A stretch of DNA of 64,000 nucleotides from Hanleya hanleyi. Lineage: Eukaryota > Mollusca > Polyplacophora > Lepidopleurida > Hanleyidae. This document shows positions 1 to 10,975 of the stretch, one piece after another. The notes beneath the pieces were generated by a model. The model did not search any database. It saw only the letters and a list, made by a program, of their open reading frames with translations, and was not told the DNA's origin. The position numbers and the translations under genes were made by a program. The DNA lies in assembly GCA_036873755.1 (NCBI GenBank), contig JAVTVY010018937.1:1-64000 (forward strand). The letters are read 5' to 3'. Position 1 is the stretch's first letter, and each line of letters begins with the position of its first letter.

Positions 1-290
1 TCTGCACAGAGAATATGAAAAGTAGTTGCTCATGTGCAAAACTGAAGGAGTTGTTCGGCCGGATTAAAACTGAACCGTGCGTGCGTGGGTTTTTCCCTAG
101 ATGTCATAGCAACGTAGTAATATTCAACTTCCGCCATTGGAGGCCGGGATGATAAATGAGCCTGTGAAAGGGAGCATGCGCTGTTGAGAGGATGGTATTC
201 CCTATGAGCATGAGGCCAACCCTGAGAAAGAGCAGATCGGCTGTTCAGTTATTAGCATGACCCATTTATCCCGTTGGAGATAGTGAAACA

Positions 291-600
291 CAGCAACGCC
301 GCAAAGCCGCTGTGCAGAAACTGATAGTTTCCCAGCTAACCCGATCTGAAGCCCTGGCTTGGTTGACATTGAGAATTTAAATATCCACACACATCATATC
401 CGATCAAGAGTTTTTAACCTGTTGTCATATCTAGGCCTACCTAGCAACGCCGCAAAGCCGCTGTGTAGTAATTGACAGTATGCAAACTAACAGAAGACCG
501 CAACGCCGCTGTTTAGAATTAAAAGTTCGGAAAGATGTACGTCCAAAGATTACAAGACCGCAACGCCGCTGTTTAAAATTGAAAGTTCGTAAAGACATAG
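291..600. repeat. Dispersed and tandem CAACGCCGC motif repeats
   Basis: Four copies of a short GC-rich motif lie in AT-rich DNA. Copies near 292 and 443 share CAACGCCGCAAAGCCGCTGT followed by a degenerate tail. Copies at about 492 and 552 share GACCGCAACGCCGCTGTTTA and a similar tail, and are exactly 60 bp apart, so they form a two-unit tandem repeat. Open frames across them are by-products of the repeat. I do not recognise the family. The rest of 1-760 shows nothing else I can support. Confidence 0.55.
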
Positions 601-835
601 GACTAAGCCTACATACAAATCCTTTCTGTAATATAACCCCGACCACCCACCCCATATTTCTGAAAAGTGTTATTTATCTAAATGGTGTTCGCTATCGCGA
701 AGTCCAAAACTAGGCTCGTTTCCCGTGATATCTTACATGAAGTATGTACCGACTATCAGCATTGTTACCTGCGGCACGCAGGTCTACGGGAGGCTCGCGT
801 TGTTACCTGCGGCACGCAGGTCTACGAGAGGCTCG

Positions 836-881
836 CGTTGTTGTTGTTCTTGTTCTTGTTCTTGTTCTTGTTCTTGTGACT
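836..881 (+). repeat. (TTGTTC)n microsatellite
   Basis: A run of GTT followed by about five TTGTTC units sits just inside the hairpin terminus of the left arm. Its counterpart (GAACAA and CAA units) lies near 17247-17280 in the right arm, so it belongs to the element rather than being a chance expansion. Confidence 0.8.
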
Positions 882-1491
882 TTTTGAAATGCGCATGCGC
901 TAGGAGAGTGTGATCTCTGCCACACTTTTCTTTTCAACCTCCGATCTCACATGTCTTCAAGCGCGTTCGAATTCATTTGCAACTATATTCGGTGGAATGA
1001 ATTATTGCTTCGTTAATTATTATATATGAGAATAGTGTGAATAACGTCAAAGGACCTACGAAGTAGGTTAGGCATCAGAACTCCGACATGCACTGAACTC
1101 TTGGACCCCAGTTGAAATCCTGCCAATATTATGATGGACACGGCACCAGCGATTTTAATCAAAAATCACCAGAAATTTTCATCAAAAGTAGGTCCACTCG
1201 AAACATGCTGGCAACAGTCCCCTAATGCACCTTCATGCCCAGTGTGAATAACGTCACAGGACATAAGAAGTTGGGTAGGCATTAGGACTCTGACGCACGC
1301 TGAACTCTTGGACCCCCAGTTGAAATCCTGCCTATATTAAGATGGGCACGGCTCAAGTTAGATTCACCAGTGATTTTAATCAAAAATCACCAGAAATTTT
1401 CATCAAAAGTAGGTCAGCTCGAAACATGCTGGTAACAGTCCCCTGATGCACTTTAATGCCAAAAATCAAGGTTCTAATATCAACGGTAACA

Positions 1492-1545
1492 CTCAGATAT
1501 AACATATCTCTCAGATATAACATATCTCTCAGATATAACATATAT
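1492..1545. repeat. 18-bp tandem repeat, three copies
   Basis: Three adjacent copies of an 18-bp unit beginning CTCAGATATAACATATCT, followed by a short AT run. It lies inside dispersed repeat A. Confidence 0.85.
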
Positions 1546-1559
1546 ATAAATATTAATAT

Positions 1560-1665
1560 TCATGTCACTGTTCCATTGTTTCTCTAGTTGTATTCCTCTT
1601 AAAGTTTGTACTCTGCCTTTGACTGGTGTTTGTACAATAAAATCTTGAATCTTGAATGCAAATTT
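1560..1665 (+). mobile_element. Possible LINE 3' tail fragment
   Basis: The segment ends CAATAAAATCTTGAATCTTGAA: a polyadenylation-like AATAAA followed by two copies of TCTTGAA. A short tandem tail of this kind is typical of some non-LTR retrotransposons. No reverse-transcriptase coding sequence is adjacent, so this is at most a 5'-truncated remnant. A chance occurrence cannot be excluded. Confidence 0.3.
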
Positions 1666-3390
1666 TGCTGACGAAAGGATTCAGATGGACTCACTCATTA
1701 CCGGACAATTTCAAACGGTAGCCCACTTCGAAGAGATAGAAATGACTATGTAGTATTTAATGAGTTGGACAGCCCTGTGCGCGAACAATACCTCGCAGCC
1801 GTGCAGTTATATTGTGCACTTTCGGTTGCATGACATTTGGCAAATAGCTATTTTGAATGATTCTCTTTCAGAGCGCAGCCTCTCTATCCTCATTCTCGCA
1901 AGCCAGGGCCTAAATTCGCTGGTATTGATGTTCCCGTCCTCTTCCGCACTCAGAATCCCTTTAGAATAGCATTAATCACTTCTGTAAATTCAATACTTAT
2001 GTGTATCAGCAGGCAATGCGCAGAAACATATTACATTTGACGTCATTCTCTCAAGTCGGAGCCCATTTCTGCTAGAATTTACTGGTTCTATACAAAATTT
2101 ACGTTACTTTGTCAATCAGTTTACGTCATATATAGCAGATACTGGCCATAGATGTTGACCTCGTGGCCAAAAGCTGGGGCCTTTGTTTTCCTGGAGGGGT
2201 TTTCGAGTTTGATTTCGATACTTAGATACCTTTCGCATTGACTTTAACTTGGCGGTCATTTTCGCGAATGCAACAATTTGATGTATCAAAAGATAATAAC
2301 GAGAATTCGACATCATTCTCTTACACACAGACCTTGTTTAGTGAACTAGCCCCAAAACTTCGCACTTGAATCACCTTCGAAATGACAAACATATTCGCAA
2401 ATTGAGTATAGGATGATATCCATAAATACTAACTAGAAATGTTTCTTGTTTGCAGAATTTGATTTTAAAGAAAAGAAATTAATAAAATTAGCAACCTTCG
2501 AAAAGGCTTGGCCGAACATGTCAGATGAGATGATATTTGCTAAGAATGAAATAGTTAATCATTTATATAGAAGAAGCAAACCATGTCTTGGTATTGACTT
2601 GCTGCGTGGAAAAGAGTGGCAAGGAATTTAGTTCGCAGATGATAACAAACGTAAATGCAGAAACCTAATTAATTATTTTAATCGAATATCAAGACTGTAA
2701 CAGGCCTCAATTTGAATAGTGAAAAAGTGTCATTATGCCTGTTCGATAAAGCCTTAAATCGCCACAGATCGAAGTGATAGACCCGATACTAAATTTATTG
2801 AAAAATAACTTTGAAGGAAATATAAATTTTCCATTTTGATCGGCAAATTAACCGAGAAGGGAGACTGAAGAGCGCAGATTTTCGCGCTATGACTAAATCA
2901 TCGAAATTTATTTGGATTTACAAATGTTTGAAAGCCTATTTGATTTGCAAAAGGTAACGACTGAACCGAATGTTTTGAAACTTGGCATAGACGATATTTG
3001 TACCAAAACATTGCCAAAGCGATCATGGTGAGTTCGTCTGTCAATTCAGTATAGACGGAACGGCAGAGTCAACATCGTCGGATTTTGAATGGGGAAAGTG
3101 AATATATATATATATGGCATCAGAACTATTACGCAATCCCTACAATTGTGGGTTACAAGTTGAAAATTACATCCCTTGGCATAAAACACTGGCAGATGGC
3201 GCTTTTTTTCTACAATTACCACTACCTCTGCTGATATGTCTTTCACTGTATTATTGCCACTGCCGCAGGTTTTGACTACAATGTAGTCATTTCTCACTTG
3301 TTCTGATATGTGACACTTTATTTTCCCCTATTGAATCCACTCACAAAAATTAGAAAGTTTTAATGATTTCCTGATTTTTCTGTCACACTG

Positions 3391-3480
3391 ACCTCTGACT
3401 ACATTTGATATGGAAGACATCGTTCCCCCCTAGGGCATCCACTCACCAAAACTTAGAACTGTAGACAGAAAATAGCCCAT
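3391..3480 (+). repeat. Fragment shared with 5870-5960
   Basis: GACCTCTGA, then CATCCACTCACCAAAA, then TTAGAACTGTAGACAGAAAA recur in the same order and spacing at 5870-5960. There the sequence continues into a GGACGGACAGAC microsatellite and a hairpin, so this is a truncated copy of that element. It lies just inside the left inverted arm. Confidence 0.6.
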
Positions 3481-3519
3481 TGGGCTTCAATACCCCTCGG
3501 CTATCAGTTATTGTTTACA

Positions 3520-3749
3520 CCCAGCAATCAGGCATTGTAGCCCTGTGGGGCTTCCGGGATTGACCTGGGATGTCATTGTGCACACCGCAGGTCATGGTAA
3601 GAATATGCCTCAGCTCCTCAGAGAGCTTGTGGGGCACCCGTGGGGTTCCTGGGTGTGAAAAGTAATAGGACCCAACATCGTGATATGACTGAAATATTAT
3701 TGAAAGCGATGTCAAATCATATTCACTCACTCACTCACTCACTCACTCA
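3520..3749 (-). mobile_element. SINE-like repeat with GTGA microsatellite end
   Basis: Read on the minus strand it starts with (GAGT)n, then GAATATGATTT, a CGCTTTCAATAATATTTCAG core, ATATCACGATGTTGGGTCC, ACACCCAGGAACCCCACGGG, and a CTCTGAGGAGCTGAG block. The same order is seen at 47985-48290 (minus) and 53790-53940 (plus). The GAGT repeat and TTTAACGTCGCTTTCAACA-type core are common in molluscan sequences as I recall them. No tRNA-like head is obvious in this copy. Confidence 0.65.
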
Positions 3750-3899
3750 TGCATTGTATAATATCATCAGTGTATTTTTAGAACTAGATTAACAAAAATG
3801 TGATCTAGTAGGGTTGGCTGTAGTTCGCTTTTGCCAAGGCCTGATGTTCTGGTAGAGCATAATTGACCGAATTCTTAGCTCCAAATGTGCTATTCTAAA

Positions 3900-5785
3900 A
3901 AGCTTATAATCAAATAAAGTAATTTTATCTTGGAAATATAGATCAAGGTCAGTCATCTTCAAACAATTTCAAGTCAATTCTAATGTAATTGCATAAGGAA
4001 CAGAAATTTGGAGACCTTATAGACTTAACTTTAATTTGACCTTTTGAAAATAGGTCACGGTCAGTGATATTCTTCAATAGACATCAGGTCCAGCCATAAG
4101 TGGTATAATTTGGACAATGTAAACCTTTCATGAAATATTGTACTGAATAGAATCTGACCTGGATAAAATAGGTCAAGGATAAAATAGGTCAAGGTCAGTC
4201 ATCTTCAACACACCTTTGGTGCATCACCAGATGTACACATAGTATTAATTTCGAAACCCTAGTTTTATTTCTCAATGTTATATCATAATAAACAGTATAT
4301 ATAAATAGGTCAAGATCAGTCAACTGGGATAGGCTTCTAGTCAATCAGGAGTTGCACACATAATATGAATTTGGAGACCTAGCTTTAATCCTTCAAAAAT
4401 TTTAGAAATACTAAAATTTGACCTTGATAAAATAGGTCAAGGTCAGTCATCTTCAGTACACCTCTGGACCCTCGCCAGATGTATACATAGTATTAATTTG
4501 GAAAGCCTAGCTTTCTTTCTTCATTTTATATTATAATAAACAGTATATGACCTATAAAAAATAGGTCAAGGTCAGTCATCTTCAACACACCTTTGGAGCA
4601 TCACCAGATGTACACATAGTATTAATTTGGAAACCCTAGTTTTATTTCTCAATGTTATATCATAATAAACAGTATATATAAATAGGTCAAGGTCAGTTAA
4701 CTGGGATAGGCTTCTAGTCAATCACCAGAACTTTGCATAACTAATATGAATTTAGAGACCCTAGCTTCAATCCTTCAAAAAAATTTGAAATACTAAAATT
4801 TGACCTTGATAAAATAGGTCAAGGTCAGTCATCTTCAGAAACCTCTGGACCTTCGCCAGATGTATACATAGCATTAATGTGGAAAGCCTAGCTTTATTTC
4901 TTCATGCTATATCATAATAAACAGTATATGACCGTTAAAAAATAGGTCAAGATCAGTCAACTGGGATAGACTTCTAGTCAATCAAGAGTTGCATACATAA
5001 TATAAATTTGTAGACCCTAGCTTTAATCCTGCAAAAAATATAGCAAATACTAAAATTTGACCTTGATAAAATAGGTCAAGGTCAGTCATCTTCAGTACAC
5101 CTCTGGACCTTTGCCAGATGTATACATAGTATCAATTTGGAAAGCCTAGATATATTTCTTCATGTTACACCATAATAAACAGAATATGACCTTGAAAAAA
5201 ATAGGTCAAGGTCAGTCAACTGGGATAGGCTTCTAGTCAATCACCAGTTGCATAAGTAATATGAATTTGGAGACCCTAGCTTCAATCCTTCAAAAAATAT
5301 AGCAAATACTGTAATTTGACCTTGATAAAATAGGTCAAGGTCAGTCATCTTCAGTACACCTCTGGACCTTCACCAGATGTATACATAGTATTAATTTGGG
5401 AAGCCTAGCATTCTTTCTTCATTTTATATTATAATAAACAGTATATGACCTATAAAAATAGGTCAAGGTTAGTCAACTGGGGTAAGCTTCTAGTCAATCA
5501 TCAGTTGCATAAGTAATATGAATTTGGAGATCCTAGCTTCAATCCTTCAAAAAATATAGCAAATACTATTACTTGACCTTGATAAAATAGGTCAAGGTCA
5601 GTCACTTTTAATAGGCTTCTGACCCTTCACCCGATACATATGTGCTATCAATTCACAATGCCTGGCTATAATTCTTCTTGAGATATCGTGTTCACAAGAA
5701 AGATGGACGGACAGACAGACGGACAGACGACGCTGATGACGACAATACCCTTCGGGCAAAATTTGCCCGAGGGCTAAAAAATTGA
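3900..5785 (+). mobile_element. Pearl/HINE-like element with AGGTCA-rich tandem core
   Basis: A tandem array of roughly 129-bp units is organised as a dimer of about 258 bp, judged from recurrences of CAACTGGGATAGGCTTCTAG (about 4318, 4694, 4952, 5211, 5468) and of CTTCAGTACACCTCTGGACC-type sequence (about 4450, 5090, 5348). It ends in a GGACGGACAGAC microsatellite near 5703 and a terminal palindrome CGGGCAAAATTTGCCCG near 5755. Tandem core, ACGG-type microsatellite and short palindromic end match the architecture of bivalve pearl elements and Helentron-associated HINEs. No coding capacity. Confidence 0.65.
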
Positions 5786-5789
5786 AACT

Positions 5790-6062
5790 GTGGATAGAAA
5801 ACGTTCACAGATATAAACCGGACTCGAACACTTCAGTGATTTCCTGTTTCTTAGGCCAGTGACCTTTGACCTCTGATCTCGACCTTCATTTTGGTACGCG
5901 ACACATCGTCTCCCCATAGGGTATCCACTCACCAAAAATTAGAACTGTAGACAGAAAACTGTCCCAGATATAGACCGGACACGAGGGACGGACAGACGGA
6001 CAGACAGAAGGACGGAAACCGCCATCACATAATACGTCCGCCTTTTGGCGGGCGTATAAAAA
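5790..6062 (+). mobile_element. Second short microsatellite-and-hairpin element
   Basis: Starts with sequence shared with 3391-3480, passes through GGACGGACAGACGGACAGAC near 5988, and ends with the hairpin CCGCCTTTTGGCGGGCG near 6040-6056 followed by TATAAAAA. The architecture is that of the neighbouring pearl-like element without the tandem core. The hairpin sequence differs, so it is a separate family. Confidence 0.5.
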
Positions 6063-6479
6063 GGGAATTAATTTGAGCATCATGGAGATTTGTCAGTGAA
6101 TCTGACCCTCTGATTCGAGCAATTTGAGAGACGAGTCTGTACAATGACTTGAACAGGCAATTTGTTGAAAAAACGAACCCTAACCCATCTCGGGAATTTA
6201 TTTCAATGCATTCATAATAAAACAAATGAGAATTAGGGTTTTCTAGCAGAAAAATGGTACCTGTCGGTTAGACTTCGACCGTGTCGCTTGCCGATAATTT
6301 TCATTAATACGAAGCTGCGTATCTGAAAACCCCTCGGCTCTGGGCGCCAGCCATTCATAATGTATTCAATTTAAAACAAGACTTCAGGAACACCAAGCAG
6401 TCAAGTAACAAATATACAGATTATGAAAAATTTTGCCATTAGAAATGGCCTCAAACGTTTCCGTCCAATCAGAGAAACC

Positions 6480-7742
6480 GGTATTCATTACATAAGTCTG
6501 TTGCTGCATCGACGATGTATACCAAATTTTACATCGAACATTTGAAAATTATCTGAGATAGAGATCCCTAATGATTTCGCATAAATTAAAGATGGCCGCC
6601 CATCCTTCCCACCACTCAGAGAAACTGATGTGGTTATTCATTGCAAGTCTCTTGATACATAGATTCTGTATACCAAGTTTCATATAGAACACTGAAATGG
6701 TATCAAAGATAAACATCATTAAAGATTTTGCATAAATTAAAGATGGCCACCAAGGTTTCCGCCCAAGCAGAAAAACCAGAACTGTCTATTGATACATCGA
6801 TGATGTATACCAAATTTTACATTGAGCACTTGAACCGTATCAGAGATATAGATCATTAATGATTTCGCATAAATTAAAGATGGCCGCCCATCCTTCCCGC
6901 CACTCAGAGGAACCGATGTGGTTATTCATTGATACATCGATGCTGGATACCAAGTTTCATACAGAACACTGAAATGGTATCAAAGATATATATCATTGAA
7001 GATTTTGCATAAATTAAAGATGGCCGCCAAGGTTCCGCCCAATCAGAAACGCCAGAACTGTCATTTATCATAAGTCTATTGATGCTTCGATGATAAATAC
7101 CAAATTTTACATCGAGCACTAGAACAGTATCAGCGATAGAGATCATTAATGATTTTGCATAAATTAAAGATGGCCGCCCATCCTTCCCGCCACTCAGAGG
7201 AACTGATGTGGCTATACATTGCAGATCTCTTGATACATCGATGCTGTATACCAAGTTTCGTATAAAACACTTGAATGGTATCAGAGATATATATCATTGA
7301 AGATTTTGCATAAATTAAAGATGGCCGCCAAGGTTTTCACCGAATCAGGGAAACTGGTTTGGTCATTCCTTTGAAGTTTCTTGATGCATCGATGATCTAT
7401 ACCAAGGGTTCTGGGTCATGAACATATGGATGTGCAGTGCAAGTTTGGGGTGCCTAGGGTAAGTCGTTCTAAAGATATCTTGGTAACAAGAAAGCCGTGA
7501 TGGTTTCGCATAAATTAAAGATGGCCGCCAAAGTTTCTAACCAATCAGGTCCAGATTCAATAGGGTTCTGGGTCACAAGCATACGGATGTGCACTGCAAG
7601 TTTGGTGTGCCTAGGGCAAGTCGTTCTGAAGATATCTTGGTAACGAGAAAGGTGTGACGGACAGACGGACGGACGGACAGACGGACAGACGTACATGACG
7701 ACGACAATACCCTTCGGCCAAATTTTGGCCGAGGGGTAAAAA
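6480..7742 (+). mobile_element. Pearl/HINE-like element with AAAGATGGCCGCC core array
   Basis: About seven units each contain CATAAATTAAAGATGGCCGCC-like sequence (near 6583, 6731, 6868, 7008, 7158, 7310, 7510), with a period of about 140-150 bp and a longer last step. The array runs into (GGACGGACAGAC)n at 7657-7690 and ends with the palindrome CGGCCAAATTTTGGCCG near 7713-7729. That terminus is nearly the same as that of the 3900-5785 element, so the two share ends but have different cores. Open frames here are antisense reads of the array. Confidence 0.65.
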
Positions 7743-7968
7743 CAAACAGCACGTGGCCGCAACCCACTGCTTCGACAAACGCCATTTTAAGCCATAAAAT
7801 CAGTAGATTTCTTCCGAAGTTTATGGAGAAAATGTTTAAAATTGTCCTAGTAATGATGAGCAGGTCGATTAAAGCGTAATCACGTTGATTTCTCTGAGTT
7901 TCGATTCCTGACCTAGAAGTGGGCACTTCAATTCTCGAAAAGATCACCCGAAATCGCCAGGCGAATAT
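7743..7968. other. Short unassigned stretch
   Basis: Moderately GC-balanced sequence between the end of the pearl-like element and the GC-rich repeat at 7969. I see no gene, inverted repeat or clear repeat copy here. Confidence 0.5.
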
Positions 7969-8230
7969 GGGTTACCCGCAGCCTCCTCGCTCTGGGGTAG
8001 TTGCTCCACTCTGCACGGAGCTAGCTGCAGAGGGAGCATGCAGATCTCCTTGCGGAGGAATTGTCTTGAGGCGTGGAGGGTTAACAGTTGCTCCGCCATG
8101 CTGCAAGTGCAGTGCGTGCCGCTTTATGGTTGTTGTCGTTGTTGTAAAATGCGGTTTCGTTCTGGATTTCATTGAAATTCGCTGAAACAGGACAGAGCTC
8201 ATCTGCCAGGTCCAAGAACTCCTGACTTCT
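7969..8230 (+). repeat. GC-rich repeat, copy 1
   Basis: GGGTTACCCGCA, CCTCGCTC, GAGCTAGC, GCAGAGG, GGCATGC or AGCATGC, and GAGG..TTAACA occur here in the same order and orientation as in 13017-13220. Copy 2 lies inside a transposon with target duplications, so copy 1 is probably a relic of a related element. Open frames across it on both strands are not recognisable proteins. Confidence 0.55.
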
Positions 8231-8234
8231 CCGA

Positions 8235-10109
8235 ATATGACGGATTTCAGTATAATGGGGGCCAAAACGTGGCCCAACACTGAAAAATAAACACGGACTC
8301 TTTTATGTTTTGAACATGTTGAATGTGTTATCTCGACAATAAGGGTTTAAAGTCTGATTTCGCTAAAATTTTAGATAATGGGTGCGTTGTGAGAAATCTA
8401 GAATAGATTTTGTTGCCCCCCTTCCATAAGACAGTTTCTCTGCAGTTCAGTGCAGAAGAGCTCTATTCTGCTGCTCCGACTCGAAGCAAGAACTAAATGT
8501 GTCTACATGTATTATGCAATGTAGTATAATTGAATGAACACTACAGCAGCCTGATATTCTGAATAGTGGGAAAGCTAGTTTTCAAGGCAAAAAGAACCCC
8601 GCAAATGCAAAGAATGGGTATGGACGGACACAAGGTTTGCCAAAGTTTTTTTTGTATGAGTGAAGTTTTTACCACACAAAAATGAAAATTATGGGCTTCC
8701 ACAATACTTTTTGAAACTATTCAAAGCATTTTATGCAGATGGCGCATAGTTTTTTCGAGTAGAAGGTTGATTTATAGTGGTTGCTAATGTTATGTTACGG
8801 ACAGACAGGGAGTAACATTAGCAACATAACATCGTTATAAACAATTCATTTTTTGCTATGGAAAAGATGCTTGCTTGGAATATTACTGTTGCTAACATTA
8901 CATTTGGACAGTTGAACATGCCTATTCCAAAGAGTTTTCACATAATGCCAGAATTTATCATGATGAAGATCAGATAGCTCTGTTATCTACATGACATGAA
9001 CTACACGTATCAGGCAAATTGATAATGCAAATGCAATATTTTTACTATATGTCAGTCATTGCTAAAGTCACACATGTGGACGGACATGTGTAACGGTAGC
9101 AATAAACATGGCAGTGCTAATGTTACATTCAGACAGACACCTTATAAACTGATGATTTAGCTGCAAAAATAAATACTGCAGACTGATATTATCAACCAAC
9201 TTAGTCAGTTCTGCCAAGTAAACTGAGATCTACATTTGCAACAAAATTTACGTAAATCATACTCAGTTGTGTTGTATTGCTAACGTTACTCTGTTGCTAA
9301 TGTTACATAAGTGGACGGACACAAAACAAAATGGATTTTCACATTCAATTTCACTTCACATGTCTTCAATTACATAGTTAGTGAACGTGCTGTGTAGGAA
9401 ATACAGACTTACAAATAAAATCTTGACTAACTGTTATAGAATAGAGTATAGCTTGAACAATGTTGTTGCTAACGTTACTTTAATTGTGGACAGACATTCT
9501 ATTGAGTAACATTAGCAGTTTTTGAAAATGATAATTTTTATTTACTTTTTAAATATTTTGGTTGATTTTATGTACTGAATCAGCCATACATAAGCGTTTT
9601 CCGTACCAAATTCATTAAAAGTATGACATATCATAGTATTGTATTACAGATGACCAAATTCCATAGAGGTGCTAACATTACAGATGTGGACGGACAACAG
9701 TGCAAATTGATCCAGATATTATATTTTCACCACTTGGCTTTGTTGTACACTACAATGGTTGCAGTTCAACTTTGAATCACAATTTCACCGGGACACCCCA
9801 TATCAATATTTTAAAACAGTTCAATGCTGAAAACAATACAGGTATAATACATTCTATGGCATTGCAATTTGGTCTACAAGAAGAGTGGGACTTTCGTCTG
9901 TCCTACAACACAGCTATTCAATATTTTCTTATCAAATTATTTTGAAAAGTTTTTTGTATATTGCAAACATTTTATGTGTGCTATATCTACAATCCATATA
10001 CTTTCATTTAGAATGAAACTCAAAATGATTCTGTAAGAGTTTCACTAAATTTACGACTTGAGAAAAAAATACTGTCTTTGGCCCCCTTTAAAATGAAATC
10101 TGTCATATG
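8235..10109. mobile_element. Inverted-repeat element rich in GTGGACGGACA motifs
   Basis: The ends (8235-8266 and 10078-10109) form an imperfect inverted repeat of about 32 bp: ATATGACGGATTTCAG against ATATGACAGATTTCAT, both followed by GGGGGCCAAA. Between them an AT-rich body carries repeated, irregularly spaced motifs of the form GCTAACATTAC and GTGGACGGACA in both orientations, at about 8621, 8781-8830, 8888, 9070, 9115, 9290-9325, 9465-9500 and 9670. Positions 8780-8825 form a hairpin (GTTGCTAATGTTA with TAACATTAGCAAC). No transposase is visible. It looks like a non-autonomous DNA transposon; the target duplication was not resolved. Confidence 0.5.
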
Positions 10110-10975
10110 CCCATATTAGAAAGAATTAAGCACCAGGCAATGTGTCGTATATTTCATCCGGTCTGGTTGTTCGGAATTCAGATTTTCGTATGGTACCATA
10201 CCCGTGTTTTGACTTGAGAAGCACCCATGTCGTTCCACTCGGATTTAAAATGTTTGTCCTTTTTTCTTTTTCTCCAAAGAAACTCGGCTTTCGACATAAT
10301 ATAAGATCCCATAAAACTGATGAACTATTTTGAACAGACCATTCAATTCTTGGATACAGATCATACGATTTCAAGCAGGGGTGGTTATGGCATATACAGA
10401 CTATATAAAGGAGAATGCTGTCCATGAGAATCTAGTAACCTATTAAAGATTCACAAAAGCCATCCTCATTTCCAGCCCTGATTACAGTTTGGGTCGGTTT
10501 GAAAAGATTGTCGAATTAATAAGCTTTTAAAAAAGGAAATTGGGAAAAATGTAGAAAATAAGGGAAAATACACAGATTATTCGACAAAAGTTTTCATATC
10601 ATTAAGCATCAACCAATGATCTGGGGAGGTAATCCTGTTGGCGCCTGACAGGGTTAGCTCCCCTGATGGGATATTCCCCACGACATTAACAATTTTTTTT
10701 TTCTCAAATCACATAGAATTGTCAATCACAGTCCATCACATATTCTTACCAGGCCAGAATGGTTCCACTGTCACAGATGCTGCCTTCAAGATAGTCATAA
10801 TCTTCTCCTCCTACAAAGGAAAGATAATCAAATAATACCTTAAAGGGAACGTAACCTCTGGTGAACCGTGCATGGCCAGTTAAAGCTTTTTCCTCATAGA
10901 ATCCAAATCGTGTATCAGATATTTTTTTACAATTTTTTCAAAGCAGTACTAAACGTACTTCATAACAGGGTGTTT
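10110..10975. other. Unassigned AT-rich spacer
   Basis: No gene, repeat array or inverted-repeat pair could be supported. Short open frames at 10126-10425 (minus) and 10638-10835 (plus) lack recognisable motifs and convincing splice contexts. Confidence 0.5.

Larger units (their letters stand above)
1013..1737 (+). repeat. Dispersed repeat A, internally duplicated, inserted in the left arm
   Basis: Two direct copies (about 1035-1235 and 1242-1475) share GTGTGAATAACGTCA, a tract built on AATCAAAAATCACCAG, and GAAACATGCTGG. A further copy on the opposite strand at 42785-43145 covers the same internal sequence and also the 1672-1737 part (CTCATTACCGGACAATTT). Homology between the two large arms stops at 1012 and resumes at 1737, which marks this block as an insertion or replacement. 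No open reading frame of interest. Confidence 0.65.
765..3301 (+). mobile_element. Left arm of a large inverted repeat
   Basis: This segment is an imperfect reverse complement of 14889-17311. Matching blocks include the terminus (TTACCTGCGGCACGCAGG), the GTTCTTG-type microsatellite, the GCGCATGCGC stretch, the block after 1737, the block around 2600-2830, and the inner end (GTCATTTCTCACTTGTT). Identity looks like roughly 85-90% by eye. The outer 38 bp is present twice in tandem here (765 and 803) but once in the right arm. The terminus folds as CCTGCG-GCA-CGCAGG. Positions 1013-1737 have no counterpart in the right arm. It is either one terminal arm of a 16.5-kb element or an independent copy of a roughly 2.5-kb element. 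No coding region is recognisable. Confidence 0.7.

Noticed and set aside
682..913. Open frames with Leu/Phe or Cys/Ser runs
   Set aside because: They translate the TTGTTC microsatellite and the duplicated 38-bp terminus of the inverted arm.
6922..7254. 110-codon minus-strand open frame
   Set aside because: It reads antisense through the tandem array units and repeats the same peptide; an array artefact.
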